A DNA stretch of 64,000 nt from Flavihumibacter profundi (GTDB lineage: Bacteria > Bacteroidota > Bacteroidia > Chitinophagales > Chitinophagaceae): the NCBI RefSeq assembly GCF_020076305.1, contig NZ_JAIQXE010000001.1, positions 1,364,001-1,428,000 of the forward strand, in the 5' to 3' direction. The notes under the pieces are model-generated. The model did not search any database, had not been told where the DNA came from, and saw only the letters and a program-made list of their open reading frames with translations. How positions within the stretch are numbered: position 1 is the stretch's first letter; every line of letters starts with the position of its first letter. Positions 1 to 8,808 of the stretch are shown piece after piece. A program made the translations under genes and the position numbers.

Positions 1-67
1 TCTCATACAGTGATCGGATTTTAAGTGTTAAATGTTCAAAAACAGTCAGTGTCAGTGACTATGTTAT

Positions 68-859
68 TCATACAGAAACTTTATTTAATTCGTTGACAAA
101 TTGCTGAAAAGCCAGTCCGGGATCAGGCGCTTTCATAAACAACTCACCAATCAAAAATCCCCTGAACCCATGGTCTTTAAAAATCCGGACATTTTCAACT
201 TTATCGATACCACTTTCAGCGACTTTAATGGTTTGTGGCGGTAATTGTGCAGCCATGGCCAGGCTCCTGTTTATATCGACTGTAAAAGTCTTTAAATTCC
301 GGTTATTGATACCAACTACCGGCGTAAAAGCATTCACATGACCCAATTCCTCTTCGCCATGCAATTCCAGCAAAACGCCCAATCCCAGCGCCCTGGCTGT
401 TTTTGCAAGCCGCTCCACTTCCAACGGAGATAAGCACGAAGCAATGAGCAGGATCACATCTGCGCCCATGGATCTTGATTCAACCAACTGGTATTCATCA
501 ATAATAAAATCCTTCCTTAGAATAGGGATCTGATTTACCCGTGCAGCTTCGAGGTCAGCAGTACTTCCACCGAAAAACAGTTCATCAGTCAACACCGAAA
601 TTGCCGATGCCCCGTTAGCTGCATAGGCTGTTGTAACGGCTACCACATCAGCGGTGGCATTGATGATCCCTTTCGAAGGGGAGCGTCTCTTGAACTCGGC
701 AATGATGCCTGTGCGGGAAACATCCAGCAGGAATTTTTCAAAAGAAATAGTTTCGCGCTTGCAGCCGGATGTTTTCTCGAGAACTGTGATGGGCCGGTTC
801 GCTTTCCTTTCCGCTACTTCGATTCTTTTTTGGGCTATAATAGTGTCTAAAATATTCAT
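68..859 (-). CDS. trpC: indole-3-glycerol phosphate synthase
   Basis: Converts 1-(2-carboxyphenylamino)-1-deoxyribulose 5-phosphate to indole-3-glycerol phosphate in cytosolic tryptophan synthesis. The 263-residue length is normal for a single-domain TrpC. The substrate-binding/catalytic motif AEFKRRSPSKG lies at about residues 54-64, the conserved LRKDF lysine at about 116, and a late AESGI phosphate-binding segment is present. It is not fused to TrpF. It starts 11 nt after the trpD stop codon and is the last gene of the trp operon visible here; trpF, trpB and trpA would lie beyond the left edge. Very confident. Confidence 0.97.
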   Translation of the reverse strand: MNILDTIIAQKRIEVAERKANRPITVLEKTSGCKRETISFEKFLLDVSRTGIIAEFKRRSPSKGIINATADVVAVTTAYAANGASAISVLTDELFFGGSTADLEAARVNQIPILRKDFIIDEYQLVESRSMGADVILLIASCLSPLEVERLAKTARALGLGVLLELHGEEELGHVNAFTPVVGINNRNLKTFTVDINRSLAMAAQLPPQTIKVAESGIDKVENVRIFKDHGFRGFLIGELFMKAPDPGLAFQQFVNELNKVSV

Positions 860-870
860 ATCAACTGCTA

Positions 871-1863
871 CTATTGTAATTGGATTAAAATATCTAAACT
901 GGCCTTGGCTTTGCCGCTCTCAAGACTTTCTACCGCTGCAGAATAAGCGCTTTCATAGCTTGTGTACCTGCCTGTACTTTGCAGGGCCATGGCTGCATTG
1001 GCAATTACCACAGCATTCTGGGCCCAGCTTCCGTTCCCGTCCAGGATCTTCCGGAACAGTTTTGCAGATTCCTCCACGGTATTACCGCCATAAATGTCTG
1101 ACGGGTTCACCATCCTTTTACCAAGTTGCTCGGGAGTGAACAATTGTTCACCGAAATTGGTGATCACTTTTGTATCACTGGTCAGGGAAATTTCATCATA
1201 CCCATCAAGGCTATGGATGATGGTAAACTGCCGGCCGGTTTCTTGCAGAAGGTAATTGTAAATGCGCGCCATCTCAAGGTTGTATACGCCAACCAGCTGG
1301 TAGGCCGGGTCTACTGGATTCACCATGGGACCAAGCATATTAAAAAAAGTCCGCATGCCCAGGTTCTTACGGATAGGACCAACAACTTTTAGTGCAGGAT
1401 GAAATAAAGGTGCATGTAAAAAGCAAATACCGGCCTTATCGATTTCTTTCCTCAGGGCATCATTATTATTCTTGAATTTATAACCCAGTTGCTCCATGAC
1501 GTTGGATGCGCCACTGATAGAGGAAGCACCGTAGTTGCCATGTTTGGCGACTTTTTGCCCCGCACCGGCAACGATAAAACAGGCCAGCGTAGAAATATTA
1601 AAGGTATTCTTGCCGTCGCCCCCGGTTCCAACTATGTCCAGTACTTTATCCCCATCCAGGTTTACCGGCACGCATAATTCGAGCAAAGCATCACGAAAGC
1701 CGTGCAATTCTTCAATCGTTACACTACGCATGAGGTACACCGTCATAAAAGCTGTAATCTCATGTTCATTGTACATGGCCTTTCCGATATTTGTCAAAGC
1801 CTCCCTGGCCATAGCCCTTGACAATGTCTTGTGCTCAAATAAAAACTGCAAAATTTTTTTCAT
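871..1863 (-). CDS. trpD: anthranilate phosphoribosyltransferase
   Basis: Transfers phosphoribose from PRPP to anthranilate. The PRPP-binding motif GTGGDGKNTFN is at residues 79-89, followed by the glycine-rich KHGNYGASS anthranilate-site segment; the 330-residue length is typical. It is a stand-alone protein, not fused to TrpG. About 60 nt separate it from trpG, and that gap holds a short repeat-like spacer, so trpD is less tightly packed than its neighbours but still in the trp operon. Confidence 0.97.
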   Translation of the reverse strand: MKKILQFLFEHKTLSRAMAREALTNIGKAMYNEHEITAFMTVYLMRSVTIEELHGFRDALLELCVPVNLDGDKVLDIVGTGGDGKNTFNISTLACFIVAGAGQKVAKHGNYGASSISGASNVMEQLGYKFKNNNDALRKEIDKAGICFLHAPLFHPALKVVGPIRKNLGMRTFFNMLGPMVNPVDPAYQLVGVYNLEMARIYNYLLQETGRQFTIIHSLDGYDEISLTSDTKVITNFGEQLFTPEQLGKRMVNPSDIYGGNTVEESAKLFRKILDGNGSWAQNAVVIANAAMALQSTGRYTSYESAYSAAVESLESGKAKASLDILIQLQ

Positions 1864-1892
1864 CTTATTAACTCTGTTTCATCATTAGATGT

Positions 1893-1925
1893 TGTTCTCA
1901 CCGCTTACCGTTTACCTTTCGCTAC
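1893..1925. repeat. short GTAAACGGTAAGCGGT-type spacer repeat between trpG and trpD
   Basis: Read on the minus strand, this spacer contains repeated GTAAACGGTAAGCGGTGAG-like steps. It resembles the GTGAATCGTAAACCGTGAATCG stretch downstream of tamL (from about 19405). Such direct G-T-A/G-A-A-x-CGGT spacers look like a dispersed non-coding repeat; function unknown. Only two copies were noticed by eye. Confidence 0.4.
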
Positions 1926-2507
1926 TTAAGCCCCCAGCCAATTCCGCATCATCTTCTCGCCATCAGGGGTGAGCACGCTTTCCGGGTGAAACTGGACACC
2001 CTGCACATCATAACGGATATGCCTGAGGGCCATAATTTGACCACCTGCATCCCTTGCAGTAATCTCCAGTTCTTCAGGAAAATTTTCTTCACTTATTACC
2101 CAGGAATGATACCGGCCAACTTCAATGGTGGCAGGCAGTCCTTTAAATATATCGTTATCCCTTATTGTGCGATCCTGTTCCACCATTATCGGTGTAGCCA
2201 CACCGTGATATACTTCTGCCAGGTTAATCAGCGTGCCGCCAAAAGCCTGTCCGATAGCCTGGTGGCCCAGACACACACCCAGTATAGATTTGCCGGGTGC
2301 ATAAGCTTTGATAAGGGGCAACAACAAACCAGCTTCTTCGGGTATACCCGGTCCAGGTGATAAAATGATTTTATCAAACCTTGCAACTTCTTCAAGGGGT
2401 AACTGGTCATTGCGAAAAACTTCAACCTGCTCGCCAATGATTTTTTTTACTAGGTGTACGAGATTATATGTAAATGAGTCGTAATTATCGAAAACAAGGA
2501 TCTTCAT
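1926..2507 (-). CDS. trpG: anthranilate synthase component II (glutamine amidotransferase)
   Basis: Class I glutamine amidotransferase subunit that supplies ammonia to TrpE. The catalytic triad is visible: Cys79 in GVCLGHQ, and His174 and Glu176 in VQFHPESV. The oxyanion-loop motif SPGPG is at residues 50-54. Length (193) is standard. Because a dedicated trpE sits 18 nt upstream, trpG is the better name, although such subunits can also serve aminodeoxychorismate synthase (pabA). Confidence 0.95.
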   Translation of the reverse strand: MKILVFDNYDSFTYNLVHLVKKIIGEQVEVFRNDQLPLEEVARFDKIILSPGPGIPEEAGLLLPLIKAYAPGKSILGVCLGHQAIGQAFGGTLINLAEVYHGVATPIMVEQDRTIRDNDIFKGLPATIEVGRYHSWVISEENFPEELEITARDAGGQIMALRHIRYDVQGVQFHPESVLTPDGEKMMRNWLGA

Positions 2508-2525
2508 GATTGTTTAATAATTGGT

Positions 2526-3989
2526 TCAGATTACTTTGGCCAGTTCCAGCGCTTTTTTAAGGGCCCTCAGTTTATTATTTACTTCGGCCAGTTCACTTGC
2601 CGGATTACTTGCAGCTACCACACCGGCACCTGCCTGGTAGGTTAGTGTATTCTGCCTGCTCAGGAATGTCCTTATCATGATGGCATGGTTGCAGGTTCCG
2701 TCAAATCCGATGAACCCGATAGCCCCGCCATAATAGCTACGTGCCGTTGGTTCAAACTTGTCGATCAATTGCATAGCCCGAATTTTTGGTGCACCGCTAA
2801 GAGTTCCGGCAGGAAATGTTTTAGCCATCAATAAAAACGGGTTGGTGCCAGGTGTTACTTTTCCGGTAACCTCACTAACCAAGTGAATCACATGCGAAAA
2901 ATATTGTACCTGGCGGTAATGGGTCACTTCCACTTCATTGCACAAACGGCTTAGGTCGTTCCTGGCAAGGTCAACCAGCATCACATGCTCAGCATTTTCC
3001 TTAGCATCCAGGAGCAACCTTTGTGTTTCCTGCTGGTCAATCGTTTCATCTCCGCTCCGTTTATAAGTGCCTGCTATAGGATGCACAACGGCCTTACCAT
3101 TGTTTATTATAAGTTGCGCCTCCGGTGATGACCCCATCAGTTTATAATCGCCATAGTCGAAAAAGAACAGGTAAGGTGAAGGATTGATAGTACGCAAAGC
3201 CCGGTACACATTAAATTCATCACCATGAAAACCCTGACGGAACCGACGGCTGAGTACGATCTGGAAAACATCACCCCGCAGGCAGCTGGCGATACCTTTG
3301 CGCACCATGTCCATATAGGTTTCATCGGGCATATTAGTCTCTTCTTCCCCAACCAGCCGGAAAGGGAAAACAGGTACATCCCTGTTTCGAATCAGTGATT
3401 CTACCACGGGAAGTTCCGATTCAACACCCGAAATTTTGTTTTCGCAAAGATAGAGTTCGTCTTTAAAATGATTGATTGCAATCACATATTGGTATAAGCG
3501 ATATCGCATCAGGGGAATTGCACTGTCATTTCCAGTTCTCGCACTAGGGCTGAGTGGTATTACCAATGATTTCTCCGGAGCGAATTTAATGCTGTCGAAA
3601 AACTGAACGGCATCATATGTTGTGTAGCCATACAATCCCTGTGCAAACCGGGCGGCTTTATGGGCAGGGGGAATAAGCTCGAAGCGCTGCATAAATCCCC
3701 ATAACTGCGCCGGAACTTCAGCGAGGTCATTTATGGCGGCCTTTTCCGGGGCCTGGGCTGGAAATTTATACTCGATACTGTTGGTTGTGCTAATCTCCAT
3801 ACCGGCAATTGCATTAATGCCGATAAAAGAATAACTGTTATCTGCAGCATGATGATCGGTACTTTCGAGTAGTATTGTATCGCGGAATCGGTCGCGCAGG
3901 CGCAGGTAAATACCCACAGGTGTATGCACATCCGCCAACATTTGTTTTACTTCAGTTTCAATCCTGATCTTTTTCATTTTTTGTTCCAT
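2526..3989 (-). CDS. trpE: anthranilate synthase component I
   Basis: Chorismate-utilising subunit making anthranilate with TrpG. The C-terminal chorismate-binding domain shows HPIAGTYKRSGDE, a VMLVDLARNDLSR segment and AGTLSGAPKIRAMQLID; the N-terminal LLESTDHHAADNSYSFIG region corresponds to the feedback-inhibition site that in TrpE proteins carries an LLES motif. First gene of the operon. Starts at 3989 (MEQKMKK) or 3977 are both possible; there is no strong Shine-Dalgarno. It begins 22 nt beyond the U-tract of the attenuator terminator, so its expression should depend on read-through there. Confidence 0.97.
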   Translation of the reverse strand: MEQKMKKIRIETEVKQMLADVHTPVGIYLRLRDRFRDTILLESTDHHAADNSYSFIGINAIAGMEISTTNSIEYKFPAQAPEKAAINDLAEVPAQLWGFMQRFELIPPAHKAARFAQGLYGYTTYDAVQFFDSIKFAPEKSLVIPLSPSARTGNDSAIPLMRYRLYQYVIAINHFKDELYLCENKISGVESELPVVESLIRNRDVPVFPFRLVGEEETNMPDETYMDMVRKGIASCLRGDVFQIVLSRRFRQGFHGDEFNVYRALRTINPSPYLFFFDYGDYKLMGSSPEAQLIINNGKAVVHPIAGTYKRSGDETIDQQETQRLLLDAKENAEHVMLVDLARNDLSRLCNEVEVTHYRQVQYFSHVIHLVSEVTGKVTPGTNPFLLMAKTFPAGTLSGAPKIRAMQLIDKFEPTARSYYGGAIGFIGFDGTCNHAIMIRTFLSRQNTLTYQAGAGVVAASNPASELAEVNNKLRALKKALELAKVI

Positions 3990-4010
3990 TGTCCTTTCGC
4001 ATTCAACAAT

Positions 4011-4037
4011 AAAAAAGCCCCGATTGTCAATCGGGGC
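4011..4037 (-). terminator. trp attenuator terminator hairpin
   Basis: On the minus strand a perfect 9-bp stem (GCCCCGATT/AATCGGGGC, loop GAC) at 4017-4037 is followed directly by six U at 4011-4016, a textbook intrinsic terminator. It lies between the trp leader peptide stop (4072) and trpE. Its 5' arm can alternatively pair with the end of the leader ORF: bases 4084-4075 against 4032-4041 form nine of ten pairs (one U-G, one G x G mismatch), making an antiterminator. Confidence 0.93.
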
Positions 4038-4071
4038 CCTGAATTATGTGTAAATAAACACAGTAATAGCA

Positions 4072-4134
4072 TTACAGCACCCCGGAAGAGTTTGTATGCC
4101 ACCACCACTGCATATTTTGATTGTTTTTGTTCAT
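4072..4134 (-). CDS. trpL: trp operon leader peptide
   Basis: A 20-codon ORF, MNKNNQNMQWWWHTNSSGVL, with three consecutive TGG codons (4107-4099). Such tryptophan runs just upstream of a terminator/antiterminator pair and trpE are the hallmark of ribosome-mediated attenuation. A ribosome stalled on the Trp codons would leave 4085-4075 free to form the antiterminator; one reaching the TAA stop at 4074-4072 would cover it and allow termination. The ATG sits only 7 nt after the last base of a -7-like box, so the leader mRNA may be almost leaderless. Too short to be found by ordinary gene callers. Confidence 0.9.
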   Translation of the reverse strand: MNKNNQNMQWWWHTNSSGVL

Positions 4135-4141
4135 GAGGGCA

Positions 4142-4174
4142 CAAAGATGCAGCCCCAAATTGGAATGAACAAAA
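4142..4174 (-). promoter_or_regulatory. putative Bacteroidota-type promoter of the trp operon
   Basis: Minus strand: TTTTG at 4174-4170, 20 nt spacer, then CATCTTTG at 4149-4142, a 7/8 match to the TAnnTTTG -7 consensus. Transcription would start around 4136-4138, only a few bases before the leader ATG at 4134. Seen by eye; no start-site data. Confidence 0.6.
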
Positions 4175-4194
4175 TTTTTTTTAAATTACAGACT

Positions 4195-4223
4195 TCACCC
4201 GCCGGGTAATACCCGGCGGGTGA
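4195..4223. repeat. CCCGCCGGG palindromic repeat, copy 1
   Basis: Perfect inverted repeat with 13-nt arms TCACCCGCCGGGT and ACCCGGCGGGTGA around an AAT spacer. It is much more GC-rich than its surroundings. It sits between the trp promoter and the divergent SDR-like gene. Three related elements occur at about 11.2, 26.9 and 58.1 kb in this window. Confidence 0.85.
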
Positions 4224-4237
4224 ATAAAACCAAGGTT

Positions 4238-4867
4238 ATGGAAATCGTTATTTTTGGCGCGACCGGACAAGTGGGCAGGCACCTGGTGAGCCAGGCGTTG
4301 CTGAAAAAGTTCAAAGTAAGGGCTTATGGCCGCAATGTTCATGAACTTTCTGATACCAATAAAGACCTGAAGCTGGTGAAAGCCGGTGTATTTGACGACC
4401 TGGATGTGCTTAAAGCGATCAAAGGCTGCGATGCCGTTTTCAGTGTATTAGGCGGGGCTTTCGACGGCACTGATAAGACCAGGAGCCTTGGCATAAAAAC
4501 CATTACTGCCCAAATGAAAAAGGCAGGGGTTAACCGGATCATAGCTCTAGGCGGAAAAGGTATCCTGGATGCTCCTGAAGGCGGACTACTAATTGACCAG
4601 GAAGATTATCCCGCTGAATATATCCCGGTAGGACGCGAACACCAGAAAGCCTGGGAATTTTTACGGGACTCCAATCTGGACTGGACTTTTGTCTGTTCGC
4701 CTGATATTATTAACGCAGGCCCTTCCGGAAAATTTATCACCGAGGCCAATATGCCTCCTACACCAGATACCGGGCAGATTAATGCCGGGGACCTGGCTTT
4801 GTTTATGCTGAATGAACTCGACAGGCACGAATACAGCAAGCAACGTGTAGGTATAAGCGAAGTATAA
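4238..4867 (+). CDS. NAD(P)-binding atypical SDR (NmrA-like) protein
   Basis: Rossmann-fold protein with the dinucleotide motif FGATGQVG at its extreme N-terminus and a DAVFSVLGGAFDG segment typical of atypical short-chain dehydrogenases that bind NAD(P)H (NmrA/HSCARG-like). Substrate unknown. The ATG at 4238 (MEIVIFGATG) is preferred; an in-frame GTG at 4220 lies inside the palindromic repeat and would add six residues without family support. About 209 residues, single domain, no signal peptide. Convergent with hisB, ending 6 bp from its stop. Confidence 0.8.
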   Translation: MEIVIFGATGQVGRHLVSQALLKKFKVRAYGRNVHELSDTNKDLKLVKAGVFDDLDVLKAIKGCDAVFSVLGGAFDGTDKTRSLGIKTITAQMKKAGVNRIIALGGKGILDAPEGGLLIDQEDYPAEYIPVGREHQKAWEFLRDSNLDWTFVCSPDIINAGPSGKFITEANMPPTPDTGQINAGDLALFMLNELDRHEYSKQRVGISEV

Positions 4868-4873
4868 ACTATA

Positions 4874-6019
4874 TCACAATACACCTTTGGTTGAAGGTAA
4901 ATAATTGCTGATAGGATCCCTTTTAACTGCCATCCTGATTGCCTTGGCGAATGCCTTGAAAATAGCTTCAATCTTGTGGTGCTCGTTTTCACCCTTACAT
5001 TCAATATTCAGGTTACAACGTGCGGCATCACTGAAAGATTTGAAAAAATGGAAAAACATTTCAGTAGGCATCTCCCCTATTTTTTCGCGCTTGAATGAAG
5101 TATTCCAAACCAGCCAGTTCCTTCCACCAAAATCGATCAGCACTTTAGCATCGGCTTCATCCATCGGCAGGGCAAAACCATATCTTTCCATGCCACGTTT
5201 ATCCGCAAGGGCTTTAGCAAAAGCTTCGCCCAACGCAAGTGCAGTGTCTTCTATAGTATGGTGTTCGTCGATATGAAGATCGCCATGGGTTTCAATGGAA
5301 AGATCAATTTTCCCATGCCGGGCAATCTGGTCCAGCATATGGTCGAAGAAACCCAAGCCGGTGGATATGGAAGACTTGCCACTGCCATCCATATTCACTG
5401 CAACCTTAATTTTAGTTTCATTTGTATTGCGTTCATGCACCACCTGCCTCAGCCCAAGCTTTAAAAATGAATATATCTCAGCCCAGTCTGTGCTTTCTAA
5501 TGCAACTGTATCCTGTCGCAGCGCCTCGGCCTGATCTTTAATTTCCGCGCCACCCAGGCCTGGATCAAGGTTAAGCCAGATCGCTTTACAACCCATGTTC
5601 TTGGCCAGTTGAACATCAGTTATTCTATCGCCAATCACAAATGAATTAGCGACATCATAATCGGGGTTATCAAGGTATTGTGTGAGCATGCCAGTGCCGG
5701 GTTTACGGGTAGGCAATTGTTCATGCGGGTAACTCTTATCAATATGAACTGCATTAAAAAAAATCCCCTCTCCTTCCAGGCTCTTCATCACCAGGTTTTG
5801 CAGGGGCCAGAAAGTGTCTTCCGGAAAAGAAACTGTTCCCAAACCATCCTGGTTCGTAACCATCACCAGTTCATAATCCAACTCCCGGGCAATGCGGCCC
5901 ATGTATTCAAACATTTTCGGGTAAAAAGTAAGCTTATCAAATGAATCAAGCTGATAAGTCGGTGGTGCTTCGTAAATCAACGTTCCATCACGGTCAATAA
6001 ATAAAACTCGTTTTGCCAT
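4874..6019 (-). CDS. hisB: bifunctional histidinol-phosphatase / imidazoleglycerol-phosphate dehydratase
   Basis: Two-domain fusion of histidine synthesis. Residues 1-170 form a HAD-type histidinol-phosphatase (FIDRDGTL near residue 6, later VIGDRITDV); residues from about 200 form the dehydratase with the metal-binding [18 protein letters not shown] and [12 protein letters not shown] motifs. It lies 5 nt after the cytochrome c gene and is the last gene of the his operon, facing the SDR gene. hisH, hisA, hisF and hisI are not in the window. Confidence 0.96.
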   Translation of the reverse strand: MAKRVLFIDRDGTLIYEAPPTYQLDSFDKLTFYPKMFEYMGRIARELDYELVMVTNQDGLGTVSFPEDTFWPLQNLVMKSLEGEGIFFNAVHIDKSYPHEQLPTRKPGTGMLTQYLDNPDYDVANSFVIGDRITDVQLAKNMGCKAIWLNLDPGLGGAEIKDQAEALRQDTVALESTDWAEIYSFLKLGLRQVVHERNTNETKIKVAVNMDGSGKSSISTGLGFFDHMLDQIARHGKIDLSIETHGDLHIDEHHTIEDTALALGEAFAKALADKRGMERYGFALPMDEADAKVLIDFGGRNWLVWNTSFKREKIGEMPTEMFFHFFKSFSDAARCNLNIECKGENEHHKIEAIFKAFAKAIRMAVKRDPISNYLPSTKGVL

Positions 6020-6024
6020 TGCTG

Positions 6025-6483
6025 TTATTTCAATTTTTTTCTTTCTGCAGTTACCTGTGCAGGGGTAATTGCCTTTGCTTTGTTTTCAAAATTATTGCGA
6101 ACATATGTCAATACATCGGCAATTTCCTGGTCAGAAAGTTGCACCTGGGCCGGCATTGGATTACCATAATACTCTCCATTGACTTCAATTTCATCATTAA
6201 GCCCCTTAAGCAGAATATTAATAAGGTAAACCGGATCGCCAGTTACATAATCGCTTTTAATTAAAGGCGGATTTAATCTGGGCACCCCACTACCATCTGC
6301 CTGGTGGCAGGTTAAGCAAGTAGCCTCAAAAACTTTTTTACCCCTTTCCATAGAACCTTTAGGAAGTGGTTGTCCATTAACCGAAACCTTCTTACCGGCA
6401 ACTGCATTTATTCCCATTGGCAGCAATACAACAAGAATTAAAAGTAACGGCCAGATTATTCTGGCTGTAAATAATCGCAACAT
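6025..6483 (-). CDS. c-type cytochrome, membrane-anchored or exported
   Basis: N-terminal hydrophobic signal/anchor (residues about 7-28) followed by one haem site CLTCH and a likely distal methionine in the NPMPAQ segment; the C-terminal helix [11 protein letters not shown] is typical of class I cytochromes c. 152 residues. It would act in the periplasm as electron acceptor, most simply for the dehydrogenase encoded 3 nt upstream. Unexpectedly, the pair is embedded in the his operon between hisC and hisB. Confidence 0.88.
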   Translation of the reverse strand: MLRLFTARIIWPLLLILVVLLPMGINAVAGKKVSVNGQPLPKGSMERGKKVFEATCLTCHQADGSGVPRLNPPLIKSDYVTGDPVYLINILLKGLNDEIEVNGEYYGNPMPAQVQLSDQEIADVLTYVRNNFENKAKAITPAQVTAERKKLK

Positions 6484-6486
6484 TTC

Positions 6487-7734
6487 TTAATTATTGTAAG
6501 TTATCCTGTAAATGGTTCCTTTAACATCGTCGGCCACATAAATGGCCCCATCAGCACCCTGTGTCAATCCACATGGCCGGTGTTTTGCATCGCGGGGTGA
6601 TTTCACTTCGGCTACTCCAGCAAAACCATTAGCGAAAATTTCCCATTCCCCACTGGGCTGTCCGTTTGAAAATGGAACAAAAGCCACCAGGTAGCCTTCC
6701 TGTTTTAACGGGGCACGGTTCCAGGAGCCGTGAAATGCGATGAACGCTCCATTTTTATACCTGGCAGGAAACTTATCGCCTGTATAAAACAACAAGGCAT
6801 TTGGCGCCATATGTGCAGGGAAGGCAACAACAGGTTTCTGCATATTGGCACAGCGGTCTTCCTTTTTCCCGTCGCCACCATATTCAGGTGCCAATACTTT
6901 CTTTTTCTGCTGTCCGTCATAATAACAATAAGGCCATCCGCAATTGGAACCTTCCTTAATCATAAACATCTCTTCTGCAGGCAGTTCAGCACTTTGCTTA
7001 TCATTATATAAATCTGGATAAAGTTGTGCCAACTGATCACGGCCATGCTGCATCACAAATAATTCATTTATTGCACTGTTCCAGTCAAGTCCAACCACAT
7101 TGCGCAATCCGGTTGCATAGTGAGTTCCTTCGCTATAAGACTGGTTCAGTTTATTGGCCCTAAAACGCCAGATTCCACCGGCAGTTTCCAAAATGGGGCA
7201 GGGATCCTGCCCGGGTGACCCTTTCGTGCGGTCCGCCACCTGACAGGCATTTGAGGGGGCCCCAACATTTATATAAAGATTCCCGGCATTATCCAGTGTT
7301 ATACTTTTTGATTCATGCTGGTTCTTGTTCACCAATCCCGTCACAATCAACTCGGGCTTATCGGCGTCCAGCACCTCGAATTTATCGTTTAGGCGGTACC
7401 GGTAAACCTCGCTATTGGATGATGCATACAGGTATCCGTTTTTAACCGCAATACCTGTTCCGCCAAAATTTCCAAAACCGGTAATCGTTTCATAAATGCC
7501 ATCCTTATTATTGTCTTCAAGACGCAAAATGCCTTTCCCGTTTTTTAATCTTTCGAGCTTTATAAACAGTACCCCATTGGGGGCTGCTGCAATATGCCTG
7601 GCATTTCCCAAATCATCGGCAATGATGCTGGTTGAAAACCCTGCCGGTGTTTGTATTTTTGTGGTATCAGAAGCGCGGGTGGTATAAACGATACCAAACC
7701 ATAGCGAACTGGCCAATAAAAACCTGACTAGCAT
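6487..7734 (-). CDS. exported sorbosone dehydrogenase-like beta-propeller (sugar dehydrogenase family)
   Basis: Signal peptide (residues 1-22, ending near TRASD) followed by a six-bladed-propeller protein of the soluble glucose/sorbosone dehydrogenase family: the blades contain ATGLRNVVGLDWN, AFHGSWNRAP and PCGLTQGADGAIYVADD. These families commonly use PQQ, but PQQ binding here is an inference. Several cysteines (NACQ, DPCP, SNCGWPYC, DRCA) suggest disulphides. Spaced 4 nt from hisC and 3 nt from the cytochrome c gene, so it should share the his transcript. Substrate unknown. Confidence 0.82.
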   Translation of the reverse strand: MLVRFLLASSLWFGIVYTTRASDTTKIQTPAGFSTSIIADDLGNARHIAAAPNGVLFIKLERLKNGKGILRLEDNNKDGIYETITGFGNFGGTGIAVKNGYLYASSNSEVYRYRLNDKFEVLDADKPELIVTGLVNKNQHESKSITLDNAGNLYINVGAPSNACQVADRTKGSPGQDPCPILETAGGIWRFRANKLNQSYSEGTHYATGLRNVVGLDWNSAINELFVMQHGRDQLAQLYPDLYNDKQSAELPAEEMFMIKEGSNCGWPYCYYDGQQKKKVLAPEYGGDGKKEDRCANMQKPVVAFPAHMAPNALLFYTGDKFPARYKNGAFIAFHGSWNRAPLKQEGYLVAFVPFSNGQPSGEWEIFANGFAGVAEVKSPRDAKHRPCGLTQGADGAIYVADDVKGTIYRITYNN

Positions 7735-7738
7735 TTTA

Positions 7739-8797
7739 TTAATTTGAATTGTGAATGTAAAATTTTAATGCATTCAATAAAGCGACATTCTCATTTTCAG
7801 TACCAACAGTAATCCTGAGGCATCCTTCACAGAGTATTACATTACTTCGGTCACGCACCACAATGCCCTGGTCCAGCAGGTATTGGTAAATCTTTTTTGC
7901 TTCAGTGACCTTAACCAATAAAAAATTTGCATCTGAAGGGTAAACCGCCAAAACACAGTCGAGTTTAGGCAAAGTATCTTCCAGCTTCGTTCTTTCCTGT
8001 ACCAGTACCCTGATCATTTCATTCACCTGCTCTACTTCGTCCAGCGCTTTCAGCACAAGATCCTGCGAAGCCTGGTTGATATTATAGGGTGGTTTAATTT
8101 TATTCATGATATCAATAATAGGTTTTGAAGCAAAAGCCATTCCAACCCGCAAAGCCGCCAAACCCCATGCCTTGGATAATGTTTGTAAAACCACCAGGTT
8201 AGGGTAATCTTCCATTTCCAGCAAATAGGATTTCTGCCGAGAAAAATTTACATATGCTTCGTCCATTACAACAATCCCGAAATAATTGTTCAATAAAATC
8301 TCTACTTCTTCACGGTTCAGTGAATTGCCGGTGGGATTATTCGGTGAACATAAAAAGATCATCTTGGTATGGTCGTCAACAGCTTCTTCCAGCGCCTGAA
8401 GGTCTAGCTGGAAATCGGGCGTAAGTGGCACTTTTTTAATATCCACATTGTTGATGTTGGCGCTCACTTCATACATTCCATAAGTTGGCGGCACAATAAT
8501 AATATTATCCAATGCGGGCTCACAAAAAGCCCTGATGAGAATATCAATACATTCATCGCTGCCATTTCCCAGAAAGATATGCTGGGGAGGAACTCCTTTT
8601 ACAACAGATAACTTTTCCTTGATGGCCCATTGCATGGGATCTGGATAGCGATTATACCACTTAGTTAGTGGCGATCCTAATGAGTTTTCATTAGCGTCGA
8701 GAAAGATACTTGCTTCGCCCTTGAATTCATCGCGGGCCGAGGAATAGGGTACCAGGGCTTTGATATTGGGACGAATGAGGTTATCAAGATTAAACAT
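7739..8797 (-). CDS. hisC: histidinol-phosphate aminotransferase
   Basis: PLP-dependent class I/II aminotransferase converting imidazole acetol-phosphate to histidinol-phosphate. Visible are the FLGNGSDECID phosphate/PLP motif, CSPNNPTGN, VMDEAYVNF and the PLP lysine in LQTLSKAWGLAALRVG. 352 residues, normal. Follows hisD by 11 nt. Confidence 0.95.
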   Translation of the reverse strand: MFNLDNLIRPNIKALVPYSSARDEFKGEASIFLDANENSLGSPLTKWYNRYPDPMQWAIKEKLSVVKGVPPQHIFLGNGSDECIDILIRAFCEPALDNIIIVPPTYGMYEVSANINNVDIKKVPLTPDFQLDLQALEEAVDDHTKMIFLCSPNNPTGNSLNREEVEILLNNYFGIVVMDEAYVNFSRQKSYLLEMEDYPNLVVLQTLSKAWGLAALRVGMAFASKPIIDIMNKIKPPYNINQASQDLVLKALDEVEQVNEMIRVLVQERTKLEDTLPKLDCVLAVYPSDANFLLVKVTEAKKIYQYLLDQGIVVRDRSNVILCEGCLRITVGTENENVALLNALKFYIHNSN

Positions 8798-8808
8798 ATA
8801 GTTGGTTT

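Noticed and set aside
1-6. ATG on the minus strand at 6-4 as the start of trpF
   Set aside because: Only two codons (ATG AGA) are in the window; position suits trpF after trpC, but nothing can be verified.
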